From CAVYXK01 sp963772445 (GTDB lineage: Bacteria > Pseudomonadota > Alphaproteobacteria > Acetobacterales > Acetobacteraceae): 64,000 nt of DNA. The stretch lies in NCBI GenBank assembly GCA_963772445.1, contig CAVYXK010000019.1, forward strand, positions 620,001 to 684,000. The letters are read 5' to 3'. The stretch's first letter is position 1. Each line of letters starts with the position of its first letter. The notes under the pieces were generated by a model. The model was not told where the DNA came from. It searched no databases and was given only the letters and a program-made list of their open reading frames with translations. This document shows positions 1 through 7,828 of the stretch, piece by piece. The translations under genes and the position numbers were made by a program.

Positions 1-599
1 CGCGCGGCATAGTAGGCGTCGGCGACGAAGTAGAAGGGTTCTGCGATGGCGACGATCCCGAGGAGCGCAAGCATCTTGTCGAGCAGGGTGCGGCGATCGC
101 GATTGGACCACACCAACCCTTCGTGGATTCGCATGGCGAGCGGCACGGCGAAGACGCTGGCTGCGGCCTGAACGAGCACGCTCACAGCCTGGAGGGAATG
201 TCCCATGATGAATTCGGGCTTGGTGTTCGACTCGGACTGCTGATGCAGGAGTTTGACCGCCGGCATCTTGCGCCCGCGCTTTGGGATCTTGATGCCGTCG
301 CCGACCACGATACACCTTCCGTTGATGCGCAGCGGCTGCGGGAATAGCCGGAGCACCACCTGGGTCCACAGCGCCGCGAGCCGATCGAGCTTCACGGCGG
401 GGCTGTGAAAGTGATCGACGAGCTTGTTGTAGAAGCGAGCCTCGAGCTTCAGCGCCCGCACGAGGCTGGTTACGCCCAGCAGTTCCGTCCGCACCGTGAA
501 GCCTGCCACGGCGGTGGCGAACCACAGGAAGGTGCGCAGACGCGAGAACGCCGGACGCAGCAGCCAAATCGCATTCCACCAGGGCATCCACAGCGGCAT
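1..599 (-). CDS. DDE transposase, N-terminal part (runs off the window)
   Basis: This encodes the N-terminal ~200 residues of the transposase that is complete in copy B. It begins at an ATG at 599 preceded by a GAGAGGG ribosome-binding site. The first catalytic-type Asp is visible in VVGDGIKIPKRGRK, about residue 98. The protein resembles DDE_5/IS4-like transposases with long conserved N-terminal halves. Because the window starts inside the gene, the frameshift seen in copy B cannot be tested here. The exact IS family is not assigned. Confidence 0.8.
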   Translation of the reverse strand, partial: MPLWMPWWNAIWLLRPAFSRLRTFLWFATAVAGFTVRTELLGVTSLVRALKLEARFYNKLVDHFHSPAVKLDRLAALWTQVVLRLFPQPLRINGRCIVVGDGIKIPKRGRKMPAVKLLHQQSESNTKPEFIMGHSLQAVSVLVQAAASVFAVPLAMRIHEGLVWSNRDRRTLLDKMLALLGIVAIAEPFYFVADAYYAA

Positions 600-622
600 C
601 GGGCCCTCTCGATTTTGTTGCC

Positions 623-646
623 AGCATAGTATAGCACTGGTATGCT
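623..646. promoter_or_regulatory. Divergent promoter/operator region of the IS (copy A)
   Basis: Between the divergent transposase (ATG at 599) and DUF6788 gene (ATG at 653) lies an AT-richer 50-bp gap. It holds the inverted repeat AGCATA...TATGCT (623-628 and 641-646) around an internal TAGTATA. Its position suggests a shared promoter or operator that could tie transposase and accessory gene expression together. The same block is in copy B at 14540-14563. The function is inferred from position and symmetry only. Confidence 0.35.
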
Positions 647-652
647 AAACCT

Positions 653-970
653 ATGACAAACAAACGCCTGGCAGTGATCAGAAAGCGCATTGGAAGCATC
701 AAGGCGCAGCTGGCCGGCATTGAAGACATGCGGCCCGGATCGCTCACCCGCCAGTACAAGGATCCAGAGAACCGGAGGGGACCCTACTACCAGCTCAGCT
801 ACACGCGGCAGATGAGGAGCCGGACCGAATATGTTCCGCGCGACTATCTGCCCGAGGTGCGGCGTGAGATCCGCAACTATAAGCGCTTCAAGGCGCTCAC
901 CGCCCAGTGGATCGCCTTGAGCATCGAGCAGAGCCGCTTGATGATGAAGCGAGCCTTGCGACGGCAATGA
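653..970 (+). CDS. DUF6788 family protein, IS passenger (copy A)
   Basis: A 105-residue basic protein. It has the DUF6788 pattern: an RPGSLTRQY segment near residue 30, then RGPYYQLSYT, then YVPRDYLPEVR and a helical basic tail. DUF6788 proteins are often found beside transposases, and their biochemical role is not established. The gene is divergent from the transposase and shares its intergenic region, and it precedes a second passenger gene by 22 bp. It is identical in copy B (14570-14887), so it moves with the element. It may be an accessory transposition or regulatory protein, but that is inference. Confidence 0.75.
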   Translation: MTNKRLAVIRKRIGSIKAQLAGIEDMRPGSLTRQYKDPENRRGPYYQLSYTRQMRSRTEYVPRDYLPEVRREIRNYKRFKALTAQWIALSIEQSRLMMKRALRRQ

Positions 971-992
971 CCCGCGGTGCTATCCTCATCCG

Positions 993-1376
993 ATGGGCAA
1001 GCGACGCGCAAAACACCCCTTCGAGAACAACCCGTTCACTGACGCCTTCCTCGAATGGATGGGCTCGTCCGAGGGGGAACGCTCGGTCTACGCGCTCGAT
1101 CTGGTCTTCGCCGCACTGGATAATGCCGACGTTGACCCCAAACGGCGCAAGATCGTCTGGGACGACGGGAAACGGCTGTCGATCGAGCAGTCGGCAGAAC
1201 GCATCCATGCCGAGCATCCGGACGTGCCGCGCGACTTGATCGAAACTCACGTGCTCGGGTGGCTCGAGGGCTTTGCGCCGGAATCCTACTCCGAACGCCA
1301 GCTCGAGGAGCTCGACCGGCTCACTGAGCAGTGGCTTGACGACTACGAGCGAAAGTCACAGGCCGCCAGGAAGTAA
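993..1376 (+). CDS. Small acidic IS passenger protein of unknown function (copy A)
   Basis: A 127-residue protein, strongly charged and mostly acidic, with no membrane segment or signal peptide and no domain that I recognise. It lies 22 bp after the DUF6788 gene and ends 22 bp before the IS terminus, so it is clearly carried by the element. Copy B encodes the same protein with one Val-to-Ala change near residue 73. Conservation in two copies argues that it is functional for the element. Candidate roles such as transposition regulator or target-site factor cannot be separated from sequence. Confidence 0.65.
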   Translation: MGKRRAKHPFENNPFTDAFLEWMGSSEGERSVYALDLVFAALDNADVDPKRRKIVWDDGKRLSIEQSAERIHAEHPDVPRDLIETHVLGWLEGFAPESYSERQLEELDRLTEQWLDDYERKSQAARK

Positions 1377-1398
1377 CCCAGAACTCGGCACTCTCGAG

Positions 1399-2109
1399 AT
1401 TCAACCACGCGAAGTTAAGAGCCATGACCATAAGCGGCACGCCCATGATCCATCCCCATCGAAGTCGGCTCGCGGCTCGGGAACCGCTAAAGCCAATCCT
1501 ATTGCGCCAAAAGAATGCCCCCAGCGCACCAAGATCGAGGGCTATCCAGGCGCGTTGCACGCTCGTAATCAACTCACTTTGGTAGCGGAGCGCATTGATC
1601 TGCACGAGGAGCAGAACCGACACTGGAATTGCGGCCACGATCACACAGAACAACCAGGGCCAAATATTGCTATACAGAGGTGAGCTTCGCGGGGCGGTCA
1701 TCGCCTCGATAAATTCGATGTTCGTCAATAGGTGCCGGCAGCGCTCCCGGTCAGCCTCGAGCGGCACGGCCGCCTCCAATTCCGCATTGAACTGCCGCAG
1801 GTTGGCCGCCAGCATATCGTAGCGAACCAAGGCGTATATGTGCAGGCACACGAAGACGCCCGGTGCGATAGCGAAGGAGAAGCTCACTGGCAGTGAGGCG
1901 CCGATCTGTGAGATGGTCACGGTGTGGCCAAGCAGCAGATCCTCATCGGTGGCGGAAAAGGCGGTGGCGACGAGGTAGACACCAACCAGCAGGAACAGGA
2001 ATGCGCTGCCCTGCGCCGCTTTCGCGCCGTCATTGATCGAGGCAACCAAGGTGGCGATGTACTTTGGTGGCTCAAATCCGGTCGCGCCGACCGTCGTGAT
2101 CGTACTCAT
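1399..2109 (-). pseudogene. Multi-pass membrane protein gene cut by the IS
   Basis: From an ATG at 2109 the minus strand encodes about 237 residues before running into the IS end at 1398. It shows several hydrophobic segments: FLFLLVGVYLVATAFS near residue 34, a second around SFSFAIAPGVFVCLHIYALV, then WLFCVIVAAIPVSVLLLVQI and WIMGVPLMVMALNFAWL. The N-terminal pattern, including ATDEDLLLG, resembles a family of membrane proteins that often carry C-terminal pentapeptide repeats. The last native residues (ALNFAWLNLESAEF) look like the start of such a repeat region. The missing C-terminus is not elsewhere in the window. The family assignment is from memory and tentative. Confidence 0.7.
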
Positions 2110-2716
2110 GTGCAATGGTAAGCATGAGGGCGGTCGTCTGTAAAGCTGATGGCGATGGCGGCAAAGCTGATGGCGATGGCGGCTGACAAGCAAAGGCTGA
2201 TGACTAGGAAATTGCCGGATGCCAATAACTCGAGACTTAGATGTAAGCGGCTGCGTGCCTTTCCTCCCTGATCCGCGCCCGGGCCAGTTCGGCTGTGCAG
2301 GCAAGTGGGCAGCATTTTCCCACGGCTCGGCCGTACGGGGCGCCATTTCCCCCACAGCCAGCCCCGATGGTCCCATCCGGCTACAAATTTGGCAGTTCAC
2401 CAGATTTGGGACCCCTGCCGTCCACCGTTGTCCCTGAAAATAGGGGAACCGACCTCGACCGGACATTTCGCACCAGACTTCTGCAACGGTTAACCCATTG
2501 ATGGCGCCAGAGTCCGCGGATGAAGCGAAATTCTTAGCTTTCGCAACGGCCACTCGGTGGCCTGGCCCGATATTATCTTACGCTCGGAGCTGCAGGGAAA
2601 AGCCGCGGGAAATGGCAGCGAACCCTCAAAGAAGTAGGGTTTCTGGCGCCGCAAGAAAATCGGAGCGCGGGTGGAGCGCTATGGTGAGACAGCAGTTCCA
2701 TCCGGCGGAACTCTTT
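2110..2716. other. Gap with no convincing gene
   Basis: Short open frames occur on both strands, but none has a plausible start signal, family pattern or compact codon use. The only structure I see is the short tandem repeat at 2142-2183. It probably contains the upstream region of the interrupted membrane-protein gene. Confidence 0.5.
2142..2183. repeat. 21-bp perfect tandem duplication
   Basis: Two adjacent copies of a 21-bp unit (AAAGCTGATGGCGATGGCGG plus one C) lie at 2142-2162 and 2163-2183. They are 33 bp upstream of the start of the interrupted membrane-protein gene on the minus strand. A recent slippage duplication in the promoter or leader region is the simplest reading. Confidence 0.7.
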
Positions 2717-3308
2717 CTAACTTGAAGCTGATCCTTTGGTCCGAAGTTTCCCATCAGGGGAAGAAATCAATTCGCCTGCGTTGATCTGATTCCGGACAAG
2801 CATATCGAAGTCCTCAAACTCAAAATAATAGTCTTTCGCTTTTGTGGCCCTGTATAGCTGGTCTACGTTGAACCTCCCTGAATTGTTCTCCACAGTTTGG
2901 GATATCAGATATAGCATTTTGTCTCGATAGAGCATTCTGGCAATCTCTTCCACGGTAAAACCATGTGACTCCAAGTCCATATCTGTCTTGATGCGATATT
3001 CTTGTCCTCCCGTGAATACTAGAAGGCCGGACTCGATCATTGAGAGTAACAATAGTTTGAGTGAGCTATCTTGTATATCTTTTACAGAAGTTATCAAATT
3101 GTTGAGCTGCGACTACATAGCGAACCCTTATATCGTCAAATTTACGCACTCCCCCCTTGATAAGATCATATATGATTACTCTTTGCCAATTCCGGATTTC
3201 CTGTCGTCGCTCCCGCGAGTTACGCTCGACGAGGGCATACACAAAGGTGACTGCCGCTACAACGAGTGTGAGCGAAGTCGCGAGATCGGCGATGTCTTTC
3301 AGGGTCAT
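2717..3308 (-). pseudogene. Small single-span membrane protein gene, frameshifted
   Basis: Two overlapping minus-strand frames appear to be one gene. The first (ATG at 3308) encodes a short hydrophobic span, TSLTLVVAAVTFVYAL, followed by a basic helix and FDDIRVRYVVAAQQF. The second frame continues with SVKDIQDSSLKLLLLSM and a C-terminal domain of about 120 residues. They join if one base is removed near a TTT run at about 3093-3095. Base composition is clearly lower in GC than its neighbours, which suggests transfer. The second frame alone would need a TTG start at 3097. Function is unknown, and sequence error is an alternative. Confidence 0.55.
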
Positions 3309-3760
3309 GTCCAGTGCCTCCGCTGCCGAGGAAAGCGTGATACCAGCCCCCTTGAAATGAGAGGCGTCAGCGATATGCCGCCTCGGTCCAGCTCAGTTTT
3401 GACTATGCTTCAGGCAGGTCCGACGGAATGGATCGACTTCCACAATCTGCTCCGGATCAACGGCATCCGGAAGATCACGAACAAAAGTGCCACTCACAGC
3501 AGGTAGCTAGCCCAAGAGGCGGACGTGAAGCTCGGGCGGCAGGTCAAAGCGTAAGCCGCAGTCAAAGCCGCAAAATCGCCTATTATGGAAAGAGATTTCA
3601 AATATTCACGAAATACCAATCTGATCGCGGCAAATACAACCCAAGGATGCCAAATTATTACGCCCCCTTTTCCACCCCTGTGGATCGCCTTCGAACTCGG
3701 CAGGACCGCCGCGAGATGACCGCTCTTCACCCTCGCGGTCAGCCGGAACAGCCGCCGATA
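3309..3760. other. Gap with no convincing gene
   Basis: Mixed base composition falls in GC around 3580-3660. Short frames exist on both strands without ribosome-binding sites or recognisable protein patterns. I see no RNA gene or clear repeat. Confidence 0.45.
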
Positions 3761-3907
3761 CTACAGCGGCTTGTGCGTGCGCTCCAGCAAGCGGGAGAAG
3801 AGGCCGGATTTCTCCGGCGACCTCGCCGCCTCCGCCGCCTTTTCGCGGGTCCGGATCTCTGCCTGCTGCTGGCGCGCCTTGAAATAGAGCCATTTGTCCA
3901 GGCTCAT
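3761..3907 (-). CDS. Small hypothetical protein, 48 residues
   Basis: It starts at ATG 3907 with MSLDKWLYFKARQQQAE and is highly charged, probably one long amphipathic helix. A longer form is open to 4021, but the composition upstream of 3907 looks non-coding. It lies 73 bp downstream of another small gene on the same strand and may be co-transcribed with it. No domain is recognised. Confidence 0.45.
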   Translation of the reverse strand: MSLDKWLYFKARQQQAEIRTREKAAEAARSPEKSGLFSRLLERTHKPL

Positions 3908-3980
3908 GCCGGCCGTGGTGGCGCGCTTGGCCAAAGGAGTGGCCCGGACATTCGTCGCATACCCGGTTGCCGGGCGACTG

Positions 3981-4232
3981 CTAGGCGTCGGCCTCGAAGG
4001 TCTGCCCACGCAATGCCGCATCTACGGCGTGTCTGATTTGTTGCAAAGTCAGCCGACCTCGCCGCGCCACCGCGGTGACCGGTGCCGCACCGGCCGCCGA
4101 CTTGGCAGGTTTGACGGACCTCTGGGCGATTGGCTTTGCGGGCGCCTGGGTCGTACGCTGGGTGTGTTTGTTGGGCGTGGGCAGGCTTACTCCTGAGATG
4201 CCGATATAGCGGGCGACCGGTGGATTTGGCAT
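3981..4232 (-). CDS. Small hypothetical protein, 83 residues
   Basis: A proline/alanine/lysine-rich N-terminal half (to about residue 55) is followed by a compact basic C-terminal segment, RRGRLTLQQIRHAVDAALRG. That segment could fold as a short helix-turn-helix, but I cannot assign it. The gene lies just beyond the extragenic repeat at 4268-4310 and upstream of the 48-residue gene. The ribosome-binding site is weak. Confidence 0.4.
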   Translation of the reverse strand: MPNPPVARYIGISGVSLPTPNKHTQRTTQAPAKPIAQRSVKPAKSAAGAAPVTAVARRGRLTLQQIRHAVDAALRGQTFEADA

Positions 4233-4267
4233 GCCCTGGGTTTGGGAGTGAGGTGCCTCGCGCCCGG

Positions 4268-4310
4268 CACCCTCACCCGGTTCGCTGCGCGAACCGACCT
4301 CTCCCGCAGC
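4268..4310. repeat. Left half of an extragenic palindromic repeat split by an IS
   Basis: Reading left to right it has CACCCTCACC, then a perfect 8-bp hairpin CGGTTCGC-TGC-GCGAACCG (4278-4296), then ACCTCTCCCGC (4297-4307) and AGC (4308-4310). This is the inverted layout of the intact repeat at 50867-50920. The partner arm GCGGGAGAGGT is 1.65 kb away at 5963-5973, beyond the IS1182 element. Confidence 0.85.
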
Positions 4311-5959
4311 GAGGCTGTGAATTTTTCATCCTCCCGCCCGGATCTCTGACGATCGGGGGTTGCGCGACAGGACTCGTTGCGATTCGCTGCGATCTCGCAC
4401 AATTCGGAGATCGGCAATGTCGGCGACTGAGGGTCTGTTCGAGGACGTGGCGGAGCCGAGCAAGGCATCTGCGCCGGCGAGCGAGGCACCGGTTCGGTTG
4501 CGGCTGGCCCAGCGTGACCAGCCCGAGTTCCAAGTGGTTGACCTGGACAGCCTGTTGCCGACGGAGCATCCGGCACGAGCGGTCTGGGCCTTCGTCGAGA
4601 CGCTGGAGCTGAGCGATCTGCTGGCGGGCATCAAGGCCCGGATCGGCGAGCCAGGCCGTCCGCCGGCGGACCCGAAGATCCTGATGGCGCTGTGGCTTTA
4701 CGCCACGATCGAGGGGGTCGGCAGCGCCCGCGAGCTGGCGCGCCTATGCGAGGCCCATGTTGCCTATCGCTGGATCTGCGGCGGGGTGTCGATGAACTAC
4801 CATACGCTGGCGGATTTCCGGGTCAGTCAAGTGGCGCTGCTCGACCGCTTGCTGGCGCAGGGCGTGACGGCGCTGGTTTCGGAAGGACTGGTGAACCTGC
4901 AACGGCTGGCGCAGGACGGAGTCCGCATCCGTGCCTCGGCGGGATCGAGCTCATATCGGCGGCGTTCCCGGTTGGAAGAGCTGCTGGCGGAGGCCGAGAA
5001 GCGGGTGGAGCAGTTGAAGACGGAACTGGAGGCGGACCCGGCGGCGAGCACGGCGCGACAGCGCGCGGCGCGCGAACGGGCGGCGCGGGAACAGGTCGAG
5101 CGGACCAAGGCAGCGCTGGAACGGATGCAACAACTGGAAGCGGAACGGGCGCGCCGCGAGAAGACCCATCGGAAAGACACCGCGAAGCAGAAGCCGCCAC
5201 GGGCCTCGACCACCGATGCCGAGGCGAGAGTCATGAAAATGGCCGATGGCGGCTATCGGCCGGCCTATAATGGGCAGTTCGTCAGCGACCCGCAGACCCA
5301 GCTGATCGTCGCGGTCGATCTCGACACCACCGGCTCGGACGGCGGGCTGATGGCGCCGATGCAGCAGCGCATCGTCGAGACCTATGGGCAGACGCCGCAG
5401 CAGTATCTGGTGGATGGCGGCTTCAGCAAGCTGGACGATATCGAACGCGCCCATGCCGCCGGCATCGAAGTGTTCGCCCCGCCGTCGGACAACAAGCACA
5501 AGACCGATCCCACGGCGCCGCGCAAGAGCGACGGTCCGGGGACGGCGAAATGGCGCGAGCGGATGGCGAGCGAGGCGGGCAAGACGGTATACCGCGAGCG
5601 CGCCAAGCACGAGTGCATCAATGCCCATCTGCGCAATTGTGGGGTCGGGCGTTTGCTGGTGCGTGGCTGCCAGAAGGTCCGAGCCGTCTTGTTGTGGTTC
5701 GCTGTCGCGCACAATCTGCTGCGCGCCTTGGTGCTGCGCGACGCCGCGGCGCAGCCGATCGCGGCGCCCGCGGGGTGAAATGCGTCCGCGGCACGGCGAA
5801 GTACAACCTGGGCGGGCGGCCGGCGCGGGAGGTACTCGGCAGACGGGTGGAGCGGTCCTTCTGGCCGCGTTTCAACCGCTGTGCCGGCTCACCTCCGCCC
5901 TGCGCCCGCCGTGTCGACCCGCGCTTCGGTCACCGGCAAGTCGATTGCTTCACAGCCTC
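4311..5959 (+). mobile_element. IS1182-family insertion sequence in a repeat hairpin loop
   Basis: A 1649-bp element with terminal inverted repeats GAGGCTGTGAA (left, 4311-4321) and TTCACAGCCTC (right, 5949-5959). It is flanked by AGC on both sides (4308-4310 and 5960-5962). Removing the element and one AGC leaves ACCTCTCCCGC-AGC-GCGGGAGAGGT, a perfect 11-bp palindrome, so the boundaries and insertion point are defined by sequence. It encodes one full-length transposase and looks intact. Confidence 0.88.
4417..5778 (+). CDS. IS1182 family transposase
   Basis: A 453-residue protein. The N-terminal InsH/DUF772-like region (about residues 35-140, with LPTEHPARAVWAFVE, LLAGIK and YHTLADFR) precedes a charged coiled-coil linker (about 180-265, rich in Glu/Arg). 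The DDE catalytic domain follows, with VAVDLDTTGSDGGLM and QYLVDGGFSKLDDI Asp motifs and a C-terminal VYRERAKHECINAHLRN Glu motif. The start at 4417 follows a CGGAGA ribosome-binding site; an upstream in-frame ATG at 4360 lies close to the IS end. All three catalytic-type acidic motifs are present, so it is probably active. Confidence 0.9.
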   Translation: MSATEGLFEDVAEPSKASAPASEAPVRLRLAQRDQPEFQVVDLDSLLPTEHPARAVWAFVETLELSDLLAGIKARIGEPGRPPADPKILMALWLYATIEGVGSARELARLCEAHVAYRWICGGVSMNYHTLADFRVSQVALLDRLLAQGVTALVSEGLVNLQRLAQDGVRIRASAGSSSYRRRSRLEELLAEAEKRVEQLKTELEADPAASTARQRAARERAAREQVERTKAALERMQQLEAERARREKTHRKDTAKQKPPRASTTDAEARVMKMADGGYRPAYNGQFVSDPQTQLIVAVDLDTTGSDGGLMAPMQQRIVETYGQTPQQYLVDGGFSKLDDIERAHAAGIEVFAPPSDNKHKTDPTAPRKSDGPGTAKWRERMASEAGKTVYRERAKHECINAHLRNCGVGRLLVRGCQKVRAVLLWFAVAHNLLRALVLRDAAAQPIAAPAG

Positions 5960-5973
5960 AGCGCGGGAGAGGT
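5960..5973. repeat. Right arm of the repeat hairpin split by the IS1182 element
   Basis: AGC followed by GCGGGAGAGGT, complementary to ACCTCTCCCGC at 4297-4307. The arm overlaps the stop codon of the neighbouring minus-strand gene by one base, so the original repeat sat directly at that gene's 3' end. Confidence 0.8.
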
Positions 5974-6398
5974 TAAGAAGCCGGGCTCAGGCGCACGAGG
6001 GGAATGCGGCGGGTGGTGCGGCGTTGGTAGTCGTCGTACGGCGGATAGATCGCGACGAGGCGGGGCCATAGCGCGGCTCGTTCGTCTTCAGCGACGGGCC
6101 GGGCGACGACGGTGAAGCGCGAGCGGCCGATCTCCACCTCGGCCTTTGGGTCGGCTTGGAGGTTGAAATACCAGCCGGGATGTTGCGGTGCGCCGCCTTG
6201 GGAGGCGACCACGACGAGATCGTTCCCGTCGCGCAGGTAGAGCAGCGGCACGCTGCGCCGGCGGCTCGATTTGCGGCCGGCTGTTGTCAGCAAGCAGACG
6301 GGCGCGCCGGATGGGAAGCGGCCCAGCCATCGGCCGCCGCTCAGCCGGTACACCCAGACATTGAGCTGGCTGAACGCGCGCATCAGGGGCTTGCGCAT
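5973..6398 (-). CDS. Nitroreductase/quinone family deazaflavin-dependent (DUF385-type) oxidoreductase
   Basis: A 141-residue split beta-barrel protein. It has the DUF385-type signatures LTTAGRKSSRRRSVPLLY, DGNDLVVVASQGGAPQHPGW and YFNLQADPKAEVEIG. Family members bind a flavin or deazaflavin (F420) cofactor and reduce quinone or nitro substrates; the substrate here is unknown. It lies 10 bp downstream of the creatininase-family gene on the same strand, suggesting one operon. The repeat and IS1182 element begin at its stop codon, so the gene itself is intact. Confidence 0.8.
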   Translation of the reverse strand: MRKPLMRAFSQLNVWVYRLSGGRWLGRFPSGAPVCLLTTAGRKSSRRRSVPLLYLRDGNDLVVVASQGGAPQHPGWYFNLQADPKAEVEIGRSRFTVVARPVAEDERAALWPRLVAIYPPYDDYQRRTTRRIPLVRLSPAS

Positions 6399-6408
6399 GG
6401 CGGTGCCG

Positions 6409-7209
6409 TCAGCCGGTGTGGCTCGCGTGATGCTGCACGAAGCGGGCGCCGATCTCGGTGAGCTGCTCGACCAGCGCGGCGCCGGTCTCGGCGGATGACA
6501 GGCGGGGATCGCCGCCGCGCACGCCGTCGGGCGAGACTTCGTGGTACTCGACGGGGACGGCGACTTCGGCGCCCTCGAAGCGAGCGACGCCGAACGCGGT
6601 CAGCTCCAGGCCGAGCACGTGCTGGCGTGGCAGCGGCTCCGGCACAAGGTCGGGGCGCATCAGGGTGGGGAACAGGTGCATCCCGATGCTGGTGAGTGGA
6701 TCGGCGCCATGGCCCGACACTTTCGCTGCGCGCTCGGCGCCGACGATGCCGGGGAGCAGCGAATAGCCGATGCGCCAGAGATAGAGGCTGGGGATCAGGA
6801 TGCGCCGCTCCACCCAGATCGGGTGGGTTGCGTCGTGGATCGCCTGCACGTTGCCGCCGTGGCCGTTGATGACGACGATGCGGGTCAGTCCGTGGCGCAG
6901 CAGGCAGGCGAGCATGTCGCTGATCACCGCGCGCAGCGTCGCCTGGCCGAGCGCGATGCCGCCGGGCATGGAGCCGAAATAGTCGGCGCCGCCGAACGGC
7001 AGCGTCGGTGCCATCAGGGTGCGCGTGCCGCGCTCCGTCGCGCGTCCGGCGATGCGTTCGGCGATCGCGTCGGCCAGCATCCAGTCGCCCATCGGGGCGT
7101 GCGGGCCTTGGTCCTCGTGGCTGCCCATCGGCAGCAGGATCACCGGGTTGCGGGCCATTTCGTCGCGCGCCTCGCCGGCGGTGAGTTGGCTGAGGCGGAG
7201 CTTGGTCAT
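6409..7209 (-). CDS. Creatininase family amidohydrolase
   Basis: A 266-residue metal-dependent amidohydrolase homologue. The metal-binding signature appears as GSHEDQGPHAPMGDW (residues 29-43), followed by NGHGGN and GHGADPLTSIG. In classical creatininase the first motif reads E-Q-H-G; here it is E-D-Q-G, typical of a creatininase-like subgroup rather than creatininase itself. Reactions in the family range from creatinine ring opening to cofactor and peptide maturation, so the substrate is not assigned. It sits between the MaoC gene (11 bp upstream) and the DUF385 gene in a minus-strand operon. Confidence 0.85.
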   Translation of the reverse strand: MTKLRLSQLTAGEARDEMARNPVILLPMGSHEDQGPHAPMGDWMLADAIAERIAGRATERGTRTLMAPTLPFGGADYFGSMPGGIALGQATLRAVISDMLACLLRHGLTRIVVINGHGGNVQAIHDATHPIWVERRILIPSLYLWRIGYSLLPGIVGAERAAKVSGHGADPLTSIGMHLFPTLMRPDLVPEPLPRQHVLGLELTAFGVARFEGAEVAVPVEYHEVSPDGVRGGDPRLSSAETGAALVEQLTEIGARFVQHHASHTG

Positions 7210-7220
7210 GGGTGTGGCCC

Positions 7221-7676
7221 TTATGTTGGCGGGCGGCGTTTCATGAAGGCGGCGCGCAGGCAGGTGGCGACGGTCTCGCCGCGCTGGTTGATCGCCTGGT
7301 GCTCGAATTCGACCACGCCGGCTTCCGGGCGCGAGCGGCTGGCGCGCACGGAGCGCACGATGGTGCGGGCGCGGATTGTGTCGCCGTGGAAGACGGGCTT
7401 GGGGAATTCGACCTTGCTCATGCCGAGATTGGCGATGGTGGTGCCTAGGGTGGTTTCACTTACCGTCATGCCGATCAGGAGGCCTAGGGTGAAGAGGCTG
7501 TTCACCAGGGGGCGGCCGAATTCGGTGGTTTTGGCGAATTCCGCGTCGAGGTGGAGTGGTTGGGGGTTCATCGTGAGGGAGCTGAAGAGGACGTTGTCCA
7601 TCTCGGTGACGGTGCGCGAGAGGGAGTGCTCGAACACTTGGCTTTCGTGGAATTCTTCGAAATAGAGGCCGGGCAT
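7221..7676 (-). CDS. MaoC family (R)-specific enoyl-CoA hydratase-like protein
   Basis: A 151-residue hot-dog-fold protein starting MPGLYFEEF. It has the MaoC pattern NPQPLHLDAEFAKTTEFGRP (hydratase Asp/His region, about residues 37-56), then LGMSKVEFPKPVFHGDTI. Family members hydrate enoyl-CoA or mesaconyl-CoA-type substrates. I chose ATG 7676, behind GGAAGCGG, because the longer start at 7739 lies inside a repeated palindrome. Thiolase upstream suggests acyl-CoA metabolism. Confidence 0.82.
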   Translation of the reverse strand: MPGLYFEEFHESQVFEHSLSRTVTEMDNVLFSSLTMNPQPLHLDAEFAKTTEFGRPLVNSLFTLGLLIGMTVSETTLGTTIANLGMSKVEFPKPVFHGDTIRARTIVRSVRASRSRPEAGVVEFEHQAINQRGETVATCLRAAFMKRRPPT

Positions 7677-7728
7677 CGAAGTGTTCCGCTTCCGAAGCTC
7701 AGCGGACAGGGCGCTTGGTATCGATTGT

Positions 7729-7816
7729 GAAGAAGTCATACCGCAGAGGCGCAGAGGCCGCAGAGCATGCCTGTCGAACCTCTGTGTCCTCTGCGTCTCC
7801 GCGGTATGACTTTTTC
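7729..7816. repeat. Long imperfect inverted repeat (37-bp arms)
   Basis: Arms at 7729-7765 and 7780-7816 match over 37 bp with a few differences around a 14-bp loop. The core is AAGTCATACCGC followed by GAGRCGCAGAGG. It lies between the thiolase stop and the MaoC start. Transcribed, it would form a long hairpin that could affect coupling of the two genes. It looks like a dispersed intergenic element; only one copy is in this window. Confidence 0.8.
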
Positions 7817-7828
7817 AGGGACAGGGGG

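Larger units (their letters stand above)
1..1398 (-). mobile_element. Right part of a 2.2-kb DUF6788-associated insertion sequence, copy A
   Basis: This segment is collinear with 13918-15315 and differs from it by only six substitutions that I can find. It carries the 5' part of the transposase on the minus strand and two small plus-strand passenger genes. The left end lies outside the window. The right terminus is defined by the complete copy B: it ends in CTCGAG at 1398, after which the flanking sequences of the two copies diverge. The element has landed in the 3' part of a membrane-protein gene (1399-2109). Confidence 0.9.

Noticed and set aside
6409..7209. Mycofactocin-type context for the creatininase-family gene (MftE)
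   Set aside because: No MftA precursor, MftB or radical-SAM gene nearby, and the 34-residue peptide at 47670 is 40 kb away and does not end in the MftA pattern.
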